From NCBI GenBank assembly GCA_019634835.1, contig JAHCAO010000005.1, positions 1-64,000 of the forward strand: a DNA stretch of 64,000 nt, given 5' to 3'. The notes below the pieces were generated by a model. That model had not been told where the DNA came from. It ran no database searches and saw nothing but the letters and a program-made list of their open reading frames with translations. The translations under genes and the position numbers were made by a program. Positions 54,761 through 63,906 of this stretch are shown in pieces (the stretch's first letter is position 1; each line of letters opens with the position of its first letter). Source of the stretch: Gammaproteobacteria bacterium (GTDB lineage Bacteria; Pseudomonadota; Gammaproteobacteria; DSM-16500).

Positions 54761-55383
54761 TTATGTTTAGCGGCATAGTAGAAACAACGGGATTAATTAT
54801 TGGGATAGAAATAATGGATGAGTGCAAAAATTTTCTGATTTCTCCCATTACTCCATTTACTGATTTAACCATCGGTGAGAGCATATCTGTTAATGGAGTT
54901 TGTTTGACTCTCACTCATTTTTCAAATCAATATTTTTCTGTCACTGCTGTTCCTGAAACGTTAAAATTAACTAACCTTGATATGCTAGATATTAATCATG
55001 TAGTCAATCTAGAACGCTCAATAAAGTTAGACAGCCGCTTAGGTGGACACTATGTGCAAGGACATGTGGATGGAATAGGTAAAATATTAGAAATTTTTCC
55101 AGATAAAAGCACTGCTTTGTTAGTTAAAATCAGCATACCTAAGCAATTGAGTAGATATATAGTCAATAAAGGCTATATCACGTTAGATGGGATGAGTATT
55201 ACTGTTATTCAATCAACAGAAACTTGGTTTACAGTTACATTGATCCCTCATACACAAGAAGTCACTATCATTAAACAATATTCTGTAGGAACACTGATTA
55301 ATATTGAAGTCGATATACTAGGTAAATATGTAGAAAAATTGTTAGGAGCATACCAACATGCAATCCCAAATAAAACGAGTTGA
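54757..55383 (+). CDS. ribE: Riboflavin synthase
   Basis: Two lumazine-binding repeats are seen: MFSGIVETTGLIIGIEIMDE with GESISVNGVCLTL, and GGHYVQGHVDGIGKILEIFP with ITLDGMSITVI. The enzyme dismutates two dimethylribityllumazine molecules to riboflavin. GAGGAAC serves ATG 54757 (MIMFSGIV); ATG 54763 would give the commoner MFSGIV start. It overlaps ribBA by 26 bases. Confidence 0.93.
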   Translation: MIMFSGIVETTGLIIGIEIMDECKNFLISPITPFTDLTIGESISVNGVCLTLTHFSNQYFSVTAVPETLKLTNLDMLDINHVVNLERSIKLDSRLGGHYVQGHVDGIGKILEIFPDKSTALLVKISIPKQLSRYIVNKGYITLDGMSITVIQSTETWFTVTLIPHTQEVTIIKQYSVGTLINIEVDILGKYVEKLLGAYQHAIPNKTS

Positions 55384-56638
55384 GTTAGCATTAAATGATT
55401 TACGCAATGGTAAAATGGTCGTATTAACAGATGACCCTGACCGTGAAAATGAAGGTGATTTAATTATCCCTGCTGAAAAAATTTCACCAGAAGGAATGAA
55501 TTTTTTAATACGAAATGGAAGCGGAATTATTTGTATTTCAATGGAAAAAAATCAATTAACAAAATTAAATTTGCCTCTTATGGTACCTTATGAAGCAAAT
55601 ACCAGTCTTCGCGCAACACCATTTACTGTTTCTGTCGATGCCAAAGATGGCATTACCACCGGTGTTTCCGCATTAGATCGCACCAAAACGATCCAAACCA
55701 TGATAAACGCCAATGCTAATCCTGAAGATCTGGTAAAACCTGGCCACATTTTTCCTCTACAAGCAAAAGATGGCGGAGTACTGGAGCGTCAAGGGCATAC
55801 TGAAGGTGCTGTTGATCTAGTTAAGCTGGCAGGATTCAAACCAGCTGCTATTTTATGTGAAATTATGAATCCTGACGGTACCATGGCACGCGGAAAAGAA
55901 TTAAACCAATTTGCGCTTAAACATAAACTCACCATGCTATCTATTGATGATATTATGACATACCGTGTTTATCATGAAAATCTAATCGAAGATGAAGCAT
56001 CATCATTGTTCCCCTTAGACCAATATGGCATGTTTAAAATTTCTATTCTTAGGGAAAAAATTAATGGAAATGAGCACGTCATTTTATTCAAAGAAGGAAC
56101 CAAGCCTCATTCGCCTTTATTACTAAGAATACACTCATCTTGTTTCACTGGAGATTTATTTGCATCAATGCGATGTGATTGCAATAATCAATTACACCAC
56201 TCGCTCCAACGGATCAGCGAAGAAGGAGGCATGTTAATCTATTTGAATCAGGAAGGACGCGGTATCGGTTTATTCAATAAAATAAAAGCATATCATTTAC
56301 AAGAAAAAGGCTATGATACCGTCGAAGCAAATGAAAAATTGGGACTTCCCATCGATTCAAGAAAGTATTATATTGCAGCTAATATTTTACATACTCTCAA
56401 TATCAAACATATAAAGTTGCTAACAAACAATCCGCATAAGATAGATAGTTTAAAAAAATATGGTATCGATAAAATTGATATAGAGCCCATGCCATCCTTC
56501 GAACAAAAGTATAATCATTTTTACTTGAAAACTAAAAAGCTTAAATTACAACATAATATTAATCTTGATCTACACACTAAAATAGAAAACAAAAATTCAC
56601 AAATGATTAATGCGGAGAAACATGGTGAATACAATTAA
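55358..56638 (+). CDS. ribBA: Bifunctional dihydroxybutanone-phosphate synthase/GTP cyclohydrolase II
   Basis: The N-terminal RibB domain has VLTDDPDRENEGDLIIPAEK and the region RQGHTEGAVDLVKLAGF; the C-terminal RibA domain has the zinc motif HSSCFTGDLFASMRCDCNNQ and YLNQEGRGIGLFNKIKAYHL. The two halves make both precursors of riboflavin. The tail beyond residue 395 (KTKKLKLQHNINLDLHTKIE) is lysine-rich and longer than usual. AGGAG is 9 bases before the ATG, inside ribE. Confidence 0.95.
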   Translation: MQSQIKRVELALNDLRNGKMVVLTDDPDRENEGDLIIPAEKISPEGMNFLIRNGSGIICISMEKNQLTKLNLPLMVPYEANTSLRATPFTVSVDAKDGITTGVSALDRTKTIQTMINANANPEDLVKPGHIFPLQAKDGGVLERQGHTEGAVDLVKLAGFKPAAILCEIMNPDGTMARGKELNQFALKHKLTMLSIDDIMTYRVYHENLIEDEASSLFPLDQYGMFKISILREKINGNEHVILFKEGTKPHSPLLLRIHSSCFTGDLFASMRCDCNNQLHHSLQRISEEGGMLIYLNQEGRGIGLFNKIKAYHLQEKGYDTVEANEKLGLPIDSRKYYIAANILHTLNIKHIKLLTNNPHKIDSLKKYGIDKIDIEPMPSFEQKYNHFYLKTKKLKLQHNINLDLHTKIENKNSQMINAEKHGEYN

Positions 56639-57092
56639 ATATGCAATTGTAGTCAGTCGATTTAATCAAAACATAACTGATGCTTTATTGCATGGCGCAC
56701 TAGAACGGTTTTCGGAGCATAATATTAATGAAAAAGACCTCACTATCATACAAGTTCCGGGTGCTATTGAAATTCCGCTAATAGCAAAGTTACTGGCTAC
56801 GACTAAAAAATATAAAGCTATTCTTTGCTTAGGTGCAATAATACGCGGTGAAACTGGCCATTATGATTATGTTTGTCAGCAAGTGAGCCAAGGTTGTCAG
56901 CGTGTCATGCTAGATTATGATATTCCAGTGATTTTTGGTGTATTAACAACAGATAATGAACAACAAGCACTAGATAGAGTAGGTGGTAGTGAGGGGCACA
57001 AAGGAAAAGATACTGCTGATGCTGCTATCGAGATGGTAAAGGTGGTAGAAAAAATATTATCTTTAAATGAAAATTTTAAGAATCAAATTTAG
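56622..57092 (+). CDS. ribH: 6,7-dimethyl-8-ribityllumazine synthase
   Basis: The start at 56622 (MVNTIKYAIVVSRFNQNITD) has CGGAGAAAC just before it; 56610 is an alternative. The 156-residue enzyme has VVSRFN, VPGAIEIPLIAKLLATTKKY, CLGAIIRGETGHYDYVCQQV and FGVLTTDNEQQALDR. It joins the RibB and RibD products. It starts inside ribBA and closes the operon, followed by a hairpin terminator. Confidence 0.95.
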   Translation: MVNTIKYAIVVSRFNQNITDALLHGALERFSEHNINEKDLTIIQVPGAIEIPLIAKLLATTKKYKAILCLGAIIRGETGHYDYVCQQVSQGCQRVMLDYDIPVIFGVLTTDNEQQALDRVGGSEGHKGKDTADAAIEMVKVVEKILSLNENFKNQI

Positions 57093-57127
57093 CATTAAGG
57101 AATGAGGAAAAACAGGGTACGTCCACG

Positions 57128-57163
57128 AGGTAACCTTTTGCAATGCAATAATTGAGGTTACCT
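57128..57163. terminator. Bidirectional hairpin between ribH and acnA
   Basis: AGGTAACCT (57128-57136) pairs with AGGTTACCT (57155-57163), separated by 18 bases. It sits between convergent ribH and acnA and overlaps the acnA stop codon region. Likely ends both transcripts. Confidence 0.55.
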
Positions 57164-59998
57164 TAACATACTTCTTAACACACATTGTAATATGCCACCG
57201 TTTTTATAGTAATCAATCTCATTCAATGTATCAATGCGAGAACGAAGTATTACCTCGTCAATCGTACCATTGTCTCTATAAATAAGAGCTTTTAATTCCA
57301 TACGTGGCGTAATTTTCCCAGCTAATCCTAGGATATCAATCTTCTCATGTCCTGTAAGCTTTAAAGTTTTACGTGTTGCCCCGTCAGTAAATTCCGCTGG
57401 CAGGATTCCCATGCCAATTAAATTTGAACGATGAATGCGTTCAAAACTCTCAGCAATTATCGCCACAATCCCTTGCAATTTAGGGCCCTTAGCCGCCCAA
57501 TCGCGAGAAGAACCAGACCCATACTCTTTGCCTGCGATGATGATCAATGGTATCTGCTCATTTTTATACCGCATAGCTACATCATATATTGGTAACACTT
57601 CATCGCTTAAAACATGCTTAGTAAAACCCCCTTCAATACCGGGAACCATTTCATTTTTGATACGAATATTTGCAAATGTTCCTCGCATCATTACTTCATG
57701 ATTTCCACGACGCGAACCATAGGAGTTAAAATCCTTTATTGCAACCCCTTTGGATTGTAAATACTTACCTGCAGGACTATCCACTTTGATGGAACCGGCA
57801 GGTGAAATATGATCTGTCGTAATACTATCCCCAAGTAACGCTAAAATTCTTGCTCCTTTTATATCAGTAACATCCTCAGGAACAGCTTGCATACCATCAA
57901 AAAAAGGTGGATGTTGAATATAAGTTGAATCATCACGCCAAGCATACGTATAGGATTCTGGCACTTTCATTGCACGCCATTCTTCTGACCCTATAAAGAC
58001 ATTCGAATAAGTTTTGTTAAACATACTATCAGTAATTTTAGTTACCTCTGCTGCAATATCAGCATTAGACGGCCAAAGATCTTTTAAGTAAACAGGATTG
58101 CCCACTTTATCAATCCCTACTGGATCCTTAGTTAAATCAACTGATATTTTACCGGTTAAAGCAAAAATGACTACTAATGGCGGCGAAGCTAACCAATTCG
58201 CTTTTACTAGCGGGTGTATGCGTCCTTCAAAATTACGATTACCTGATAACACTGCTGACACAACTAAATCATTGTCAGATACCACCTTTTCTACTGCATC
58301 TGGCAGAGGCCCTGAATTACCTATACAAGTGGTACAACCATATCCAACTAGCGTGAATCCTAAACGATCAAGATACTGCTGCAAACCTGTTTTTTCTAAA
58401 TATTGAGTCACCACTTGAGATCCTGGTGCAAAAGATGTTTTGACCCATGGCTTTCTTGTCAACCCTTTTTCTAATGCTTTTTTTGCAACAAGTCCGGCAG
58501 CGACTAAGACATCAGGATTAGAAGTATTCGTACAACTAGTGATGGCTGCGATCACAACATCTCCATGATGTAAATCGTAATCTTCATTTGCTTTAAAAAC
58601 TTTATTCTTTTCATCACCTCGCTTACTCTCTATTAAAAATTGATCGAACGTACCAATCAAATTAGGAAACTCTACCTTGTCCTGAGGACGCTTAGGACCC
58701 GCTAAACATGGTTGAATCGATGCTAGGTCCAATATTAATACTTCGGTAAATATTAGTTCAGAATCTGCTGGACCATGCCAGAGCCCTTGTGTTTTTGAAT
58801 ACGACTCTACAAGCGCAATAGTTTGCTCCTCTCTGCCACTTAAGCGTAAGTAATCCAGTGTTATCTGATCCACTGGGAAAAAGCCACAGGTTGCTCCATA
58901 TTCAGGTGCCATGTTACTGATAGTTGCACGATCTGCAATGGACAAGTGAAGCAATCCCTGCCCAAAAAATTCAACAAATTTACTGACTACGCCCTTCTCA
59001 CGTAATAAGTGAGTTATTGCAAGTACTAAATCCGTTGCAGTCACACCTTCTTGTAACTTTCCGATTAGCTTTACACCAATCACTTCGGGAATTAGCATTG
59101 AAATAGGCTGCCCTAGCATGGCCGCTTCTGCTTCAATACCACCGACACCCCACCCTAATACCCCAAGACCATTGATCATTGTAGTATGACTATCCGTACC
59201 CACTAACGTATCTGGATAAGCATATTTTTTTCCATCAGATTCATGCGACCACACTGTTTTTGCTAAATATTCTAAATTCACTTGATGGCAAATTCCTGTA
59301 TCAGGTGGAACCACCCGAAAATTTTTAAATGCCTTTTGCCCCCAGCAAAGAAACTCATAACGTTCATAATTTCTTTCCATTTCCAATTTCGCATTCACTA
59401 CAAATGCATCATGCGTAATAAATTGGTCCACTTGAATAGAATGGTCGATAACAAGATCAACAGAAGATAAGGGATTAATGCACTCTGGATTTCCACCTAA
59501 TTTTTTTATGGCATTTCGCATAGCAGCAAGATCTACAACGGCTGGAACACCGGTAAAATCCTGCATTAATACACGCGCTGGACGATATACAATTTCGCGA
59601 TCCGAGGATTTATATTGTAACCAATCAATTAATGCAACAACATCTTCAATTGTAACAGTATGTCCATCCAGATGACGTAGTAAATTCTCCAATAATATTT
59701 TTAACGTAATCGGTAATCGTGACAATCCTTTAAGACCCGCTTGTTCTGCAGCAGGTAAACTAAAATAATGATACGTTAAACCATCCACAACTAATGTTTG
59801 TTTAATACTCTGAGAAAAATCTTTTTTAAGATCCAGTTTTTCATACACATCATGATGTACTTTATTTTCCACTTCACCTGTCGCCCATGATGGAGGATCG
59901 CTGGCGGGAAATGATTCTTCAGATGTCTCATCAATTAACTCTTTTATTTTTCCTTTATTCTGTATAATACTCTCAATCCATTTTTTTAATATTCCCAT
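57158..59998 (-). CDS. acnA: Aconitate hydratase A with an unusual N-terminal extension
   Basis: The 946-residue protein is an AcnA-type aconitase: iron-sulfur ligands in AAITSCTNTSNPDVLVAAGL and LVGYGCTTCIGNSGPLP, TLVGTDSHTTMINGLGVLGW, and the C-terminal swivel domain with GKEYGSGSSRDWAAKGPKLQ. It isomerises citrate to isocitrate. Residues 1-50 precede the usual start (about KQTLVVDGLTYHYFSLP) and contain IDETSEESFPASDPPSW, a motif otherwise found in small stand-alone proteins. GGGAGATAGCA precedes the ATG, so the extension is real. Confidence 0.95.
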   Translation of the reverse strand: MGILKKWIESIIQNKGKIKELIDETSEESFPASDPPSWATGEVENKVHHDVYEKLDLKKDFSQSIKQTLVVDGLTYHYFSLPAAEQAGLKGLSRLPITLKILLENLLRHLDGHTVTIEDVVALIDWLQYKSSDREIVYRPARVLMQDFTGVPAVVDLAAMRNAIKKLGGNPECINPLSSVDLVIDHSIQVDQFITHDAFVVNAKLEMERNYERYEFLCWGQKAFKNFRVVPPDTGICHQVNLEYLAKTVWSHESDGKKYAYPDTLVGTDSHTTMINGLGVLGWGVGGIEAEAAMLGQPISMLIPEVIGVKLIGKLQEGVTATDLVLAITHLLREKGVVSKFVEFFGQGLLHLSIADRATISNMAPEYGATCGFFPVDQITLDYLRLSGREEQTIALVESYSKTQGLWHGPADSELIFTEVLILDLASIQPCLAGPKRPQDKVEFPNLIGTFDQFLIESKRGDEKNKVFKANEDYDLHHGDVVIAAITSCTNTSNPDVLVAAGLVAKKALEKGLTRKPWVKTSFAPGSQVVTQYLEKTGLQQYLDRLGFTLVGYGCTTCIGNSGPLPDAVEKVVSDNDLVVSAVLSGNRNFEGRIHPLVKANWLASPPLVVIFALTGKISVDLTKDPVGIDKVGNPVYLKDLWPSNADIAAEVTKITDSMFNKTYSNVFIGSEEWRAMKVPESYTYAWRDDSTYIQHPPFFDGMQAVPEDVTDIKGARILALLGDSITTDHISPAGSIKVDSPAGKYLQSKGVAIKDFNSYGSRRGNHEVMMRGTFANIRIKNEMVPGIEGGFTKHVLSDEVLPIYDVAMRYKNEQIPLIIIAGKEYGSGSSRDWAAKGPKLQGIVAIIAESFERIHRSNLIGMGILPAEFTDGATRKTLKLTGHEKIDILGLAGKITPRMELKALIYRDNGTIDEVILRSRIDTLNEIDYYKNGGILQCVLRSMLR

Positions 59999-60158
59999 TG
60001 CTATCTCCCGAGATAAAACCTTCTTTTTATTTTAACTTTTTTCTCCAGTTTTTACAGAACACCAATAAGATCAAAACGTTATTAATAAAAATCTAGTTAT
60101 ACTACTACAAAATACACATAATAATGGAATGCTCATGAAAAAATGTGTTCGCCTGTAT

Positions 60159-60635
60159 CTATTCATCCTTATTTACAAATAAATCAGGTGTCAATACCCA
60201 TTTAATGACCCAACGAACGTGATCAATTGTCTCTAAACAAACAAGCGTTCCCGCTTGAAAATCAACTATCTCTTTATTTTCATTTCCGATAGTAAGAGCG
60301 CTCACTAATTTACTCATAAATGGTAAGTGACCCACTATCAATACATCATTGCCCCAGTGAGATAATTCATTTGCAAAATCAGTTATATCATCATTTGGAT
60401 TCAACCCACTTTTAGATTGTATAGGTTGCTCACAAATAAATCCCTGAATCAGCAGCTCTGCCGTTTGTTGTGCTCTATATTTTCCACTATGGAATACATG
60501 AGAAACATGCTCGTTAGAACAACGTAAAAAATTTGCAAGACGAATAATATCTTTTGTACCCTTCTCTGTAAGAACATCCAAATGCCGCGTGGTATCAAGT
60601 AAATAATCCCCATGTCGAGCTAAATAAATTTTCAT
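60159..60635 (-). CDS. sixA: SixA-type phosphohistidine phosphatase
   Basis: The start at 60635 (MKIYLARHGDY) is preceded by AGGGAATGCGA; an ATG two codons earlier lies too close to that site. The 158-residue histidine phosphatase superfamily protein has the catalytic LARHGDY motif, HLDVLTEKGTKDIIRLANFL, FHSGKYRAQQTAELL and VLIVGHLPFMSKLVSAL with the second catalytic His. SixA removes phosphate from histidine phosphotransfer proteins or nitrogen-PTS carriers. Stands alone. Confidence 0.9.
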   Translation of the reverse strand: MKIYLARHGDYLLDTTRHLDVLTEKGTKDIIRLANFLRCSNEHVSHVFHSGKYRAQQTAELLIQGFICEQPIQSKSGLNPNDDITDFANELSHWGNDVLIVGHLPFMSKLVSALTIGNENKEIVDFQAGTLVCLETIDHVRWVIKWVLTPDLFVNKDE

Positions 60636-60662
60636 TCGCATTCCCTAATTCTTAGTTATTTT

Positions 60663-60677
60663 GGTGCATGACGAGTT
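60663..60677. repeat. Half-site remnant of family B, B4
   Basis: GGTGCATGACGAGTT matches the conserved outer end of family B exactly, just upstream of sixA. No partner arm follows; the downstream sequence (ATTTTCATGTTTGACC) is unrelated. The rest of the gap to 60920 holds no gene I can see. Confidence 0.5.
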
Positions 60678-60923
60678 ATTTTCATGTTTGACCATCATTA
60701 ATATACATTAACTATAGTATCTCAGAAAAAGAAAGTATTTTGATCCGATTTGAAGGCAAGAAGCGTACCCCTTGTTAAAAAGTTGCACCATCTAATCCAC
60801 CATTTTTATTCACCACCACACGCTTAGGACCCTTAGATATTTTTCTTGCAATCAAAACCCATTTTTGGATAATTGCACCCTTTCAACTTTAACTTACTAC
60901 TTCATTAATGGGAGCTCCTCTTG

Positions 60924-61964
60924 ATGGGAAAAAGCAAAATAGAATTACTGTCCACCGAGATAAACCATTTAGATATCAAAAAGTTTGACTTTGTTAACTT
61001 AATTGATCAAATGCAAGGTACAGCATTCCAAGCTAGGAATTTAGCCCGCGCTGCAAAAATATTCGATCAAATGTTAACAGACCAAAACTGTGGTGTCATT
61101 CTTTGTCTCGCTGGGTCACTTGTCAGTGCCGGCCTAAAGAAAGTCATATTAGATATGATTGATAACAACATGGTTGATGCCATCGTTTCAACAGGTGCTA
61201 ACATGGTTGACCAAGATTTCTTTGAAGGTCTAGGCTTCAAGCATTACCAAGGATCACCACATCTCGATGATACTCAACTGCAAGAAATGGCAATTGACCG
61301 CATTTATGATACGTTGATTAATGAAGATGAATTACGCCTATGCGATGACACGATATGCCAAATTGCTAATTATTTGCCCCCTCGCTCATACTCTTCCCGA
61401 GAATTTTTAATCGAAATGGGTAAGTACCTAGAAAAGCACGGTAAAAATAAAGAATCTATTGTTTTGCGTGCTTATCAAAAGGAAATCCCTATTTTTGTTC
61501 CCGCATTTAGTGATTGCAGTGCCGGGTTTGGTCTAGTCATGCACCAAGTTGCAAAACCGCATCACCATGTCAGCATAGACTCGGTCAAAGATTTCCGCGA
61601 ATTGACCCAGCTCAAAATTTCAGCCAACGATACAGGATTACTCATGATAGGTGGTGGCGTACCAAAGAACTTTGCTCAAGATGTCGTGGTTGCAGCAGAA
61701 TTATTAGGTGTTGAAGTCCCCATGCATAAGTACGCCATACAAATCACTGTTGCTGACGAAAGGGACGGTGCCTTATCAGGATCAACATTGCGTGAGGCAT
61801 GCTCCTGGGGAAAAGTTTCTGTCACTCATGAACAAATGGTGTTTTGTGAAGCAACCATCGCTTTGCCACTCGTAGCAGGCTACGCTTACAGCAAAGGATC
61901 CTGGCGTACTCGTCAAACACGTACATACAATAAATTATTTACTGATACAACCGTGCTTGCTTAA
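60924..61964 (+). CDS. Deoxyhypusine-synthase-like protein, probably polyamine-forming
   Basis: The 346-residue protein shares the NAD-dependent deoxyhypusine synthase fold: ILCLAGSLVSAGLKKVILDM, DAIVSTGANMVDQDFFEGLG, IPIFVPAFSDCSAGFGLVMH and LLMIGGGVPKNFAQDVVVAA, where the Lys in GGGVPKN is the nucleophile position. Bacteria lack eIF5A, and such proteins usually act as homospermidine or related polyamine synthases. Position directly before speA supports this. GGAG lies nine bases before the ATG at 60924; a TTG at 60921 is adjacent. Confidence 0.88.
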   Translation: MGKSKIELLSTEINHLDIKKFDFVNLIDQMQGTAFQARNLARAAKIFDQMLTDQNCGVILCLAGSLVSAGLKKVILDMIDNNMVDAIVSTGANMVDQDFFEGLGFKHYQGSPHLDDTQLQEMAIDRIYDTLINEDELRLCDDTICQIANYLPPRSYSSREFLIEMGKYLEKHGKNKESIVLRAYQKEIPIFVPAFSDCSAGFGLVMHQVAKPHHHVSIDSVKDFRELTQLKISANDTGLLMIGGGVPKNFAQDVVVAAELLGVEVPMHKYAIQITVADERDGALSGSTLREACSWGKVSVTHEQMVFCEATIALPLVAGYAYSKGSWRTRQTRTYNKLFTDTTVLA

Positions 61965-62012
61965 AAATACATTTGCTAATATATCCCGTAGCGTTTCCAT
62001 AGGTAGAAAAAT

Positions 62013-63902
62013 ATGATTGATTGGTCAATTCAGCAAGCTCGTGAGATGTATCATATTGCTCATTGGAGCGATGGTTTTTTTGATATTTGCGAGCGCGGAA
62101 CGTTACAGGCACGCCCCAATGGTGCTAACAATCCCACTAGCATAGATTTGAATGACTTAGCACAAAAAATCAGCGCATTAGGCATTAGCTTTCCCGTATT
62201 GCTGAGGTTTACTGATATTTTACGTAACCGCATTCAAACCTTAAATGATGCTTTTACTCATGCTATTAAAAGCCACGATTATCAAGGTAAATATCTCAGT
62301 GCTTATCCCATTAAGGTTAACCAACAACGACATGTTGTTGAGTCCATTTTACAAAATGGAGTAGCACCTGTAGGTCTAGAAACTGGTAGTAAACCCGAAT
62401 TATTGGCTGCGTTAGCCATGCCAAATCAACATATGCCTGTTATTATTTGCAATGGATACAAAGACCGAGAATATATTCGCCTTGCTTTAATTGGACAACG
62501 CCTTGGCCATCAGGTTTATATCATTTTAGAAAAATTCTCGGAACTTAGCCTTGCATTGGAAGAGGCTGATAAGCTGAACGTTGAACCATGCCTTGGCGTG
62601 CGCGTACGTCTCACTTCTGTGGGGGCTGGCAAATGGCAGGAATCAGGCGGTGAAAAATCCAAATTTGGTTTTTCAGCGCCGCAACTACTCCAAGTCGTGG
62701 AAACACTGCGCGCTCAAAATCGGTTGGCCTTCTTGCGCGTACTACATTTTTTCATGGGATCGCAGCTCGCTAATATTGCGGATATTCAACGTGGTATGCA
62801 TGAAGGGGTTCGCTATTACGAAACACTACGCAAATTAGGCGCACCTATCGATACAATTGACGTGGGTGGCGGTCTAGGCATTGATTATGAAGGAACACGG
62901 TCACGCAGTTTCTGCTCAATGAATTATAGTATTCAAGAATATGCAAACAATGTCGTTTATACTATCTCTAATATATGCAATCAACACGAGCTACCTCACC
63001 CAAAAATTGTAACAGAATCTGGCCGCGCGATTACCGCTCATCATGCCATGATTATCACCAATATTATCTCTAGTGAACCTCCTTGCGAAACCAGCAACAT
63101 AACCCCGCCTGAAGAAAGCGGCATTCCTCTATTGCAAGAGTTCTGGCATAGCTACGTTAACTTATCTGAAAAAACAGCACTTGAATGTTACCATGATGCT
63201 TGTCATTGGATATCTGAAGTTCACACTATGTATATCCATGGATTAATGGGCTTAAAGGAGCGAGCCTATGCAGAACAAATGTATTATGCTACTTGTTCCA
63301 AGTTACGCAACGTGCTCAAACCATCGATCCGAGCCCATCGAGAAATTATTGATGAATTGAATGAAAAATTAGCTTATAAATTCGTATGTAATTTTTCACT
63401 ATTCCAATCATTGCCAGATGCATGGGCCATTAATCAAGTATTTCCCATTATTCCATTGTCAGGCCTAGAACAACAACCATCCTTACGTGGCATTTTACAT
63501 GACATTACTTGCGATTCTGATGGACGCATAGATACTTACGTTAATAACTATGGCCTTGAGAGCACTCTACCACTCATGCCGCATGATCCTGCTAAACCTT
63601 ATTTACTAGGCATTTTCCTAGTAGGTGCATATCAAGAAATTCTGGGAGACATGCATAATCTATTTGGGGACACACACTCCATTCATGTAGAATTACAACC
63701 CGATGGAAGCTATCAACTGACCAATGCAATAGATGGTGACACGGTAGAATCATCATTAAAGTACGTTGATTTTAGCGGTAATGAGCTTTTACAGTCTTAT
63801 CAAGAGCAACTCTATTCCGCAAATCTATCCGCATCTGAATGCAACGAATTTCTTTCCGATTTATCTACTGGATTAAAAGGATATACTTACTTCGAGGAAT
63901 AG
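62013..63902 (+). CDS. speA: Biosynthetic arginine decarboxylase
   Basis: The 629-residue PLP enzyme of fold type III converts arginine to agmatine. PLP lysine: YLSAYPIKVNQQRHVVESIL; substrate region: IDTIDVGGGLGIDYEGTRSR and CNQHELPHPKIVTESGRAIT; C-terminal FLVGAYQEILGDMHNLFGDT. It begins 48 bases after the DHS-like gene and is followed four bases later by a ureohydrolase, giving a putative arginine-to-agmatine-to-putrescine-to-polyamine route. Confidence 0.95.
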   Translation: MIDWSIQQAREMYHIAHWSDGFFDICERGTLQARPNGANNPTSIDLNDLAQKISALGISFPVLLRFTDILRNRIQTLNDAFTHAIKSHDYQGKYLSAYPIKVNQQRHVVESILQNGVAPVGLETGSKPELLAALAMPNQHMPVIICNGYKDREYIRLALIGQRLGHQVYIILEKFSELSLALEEADKLNVEPCLGVRVRLTSVGAGKWQESGGEKSKFGFSAPQLLQVVETLRAQNRLAFLRVLHFFMGSQLANIADIQRGMHEGVRYYETLRKLGAPIDTIDVGGGLGIDYEGTRSRSFCSMNYSIQEYANNVVYTISNICNQHELPHPKIVTESGRAITAHHAMIITNIISSEPPCETSNITPPEESGIPLLQEFWHSYVNLSEKTALECYHDACHWISEVHTMYIHGLMGLKERAYAEQMYYATCSKLRNVLKPSIRAHREIIDELNEKLAYKFVCNFSLFQSLPDAWAINQVFPIIPLSGLEQQPSLRGILHDITCDSDGRIDTYVNNYGLESTLPLMPHDPAKPYLLGIFLVGAYQEILGDMHNLFGDTHSIHVELQPDGSYQLTNAIDGDTVESSLKYVDFSGNELLQSYQEQLYSANLSASECNEFLSDLSTGLKGYTYFEE

Positions 63903-63906
63903 TGAC

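Noticed and set aside
61979..61998. Possible third family C copy upstream of speA
   Set aside because: Only about 17 bases resemble the family C end; the rest does not match.
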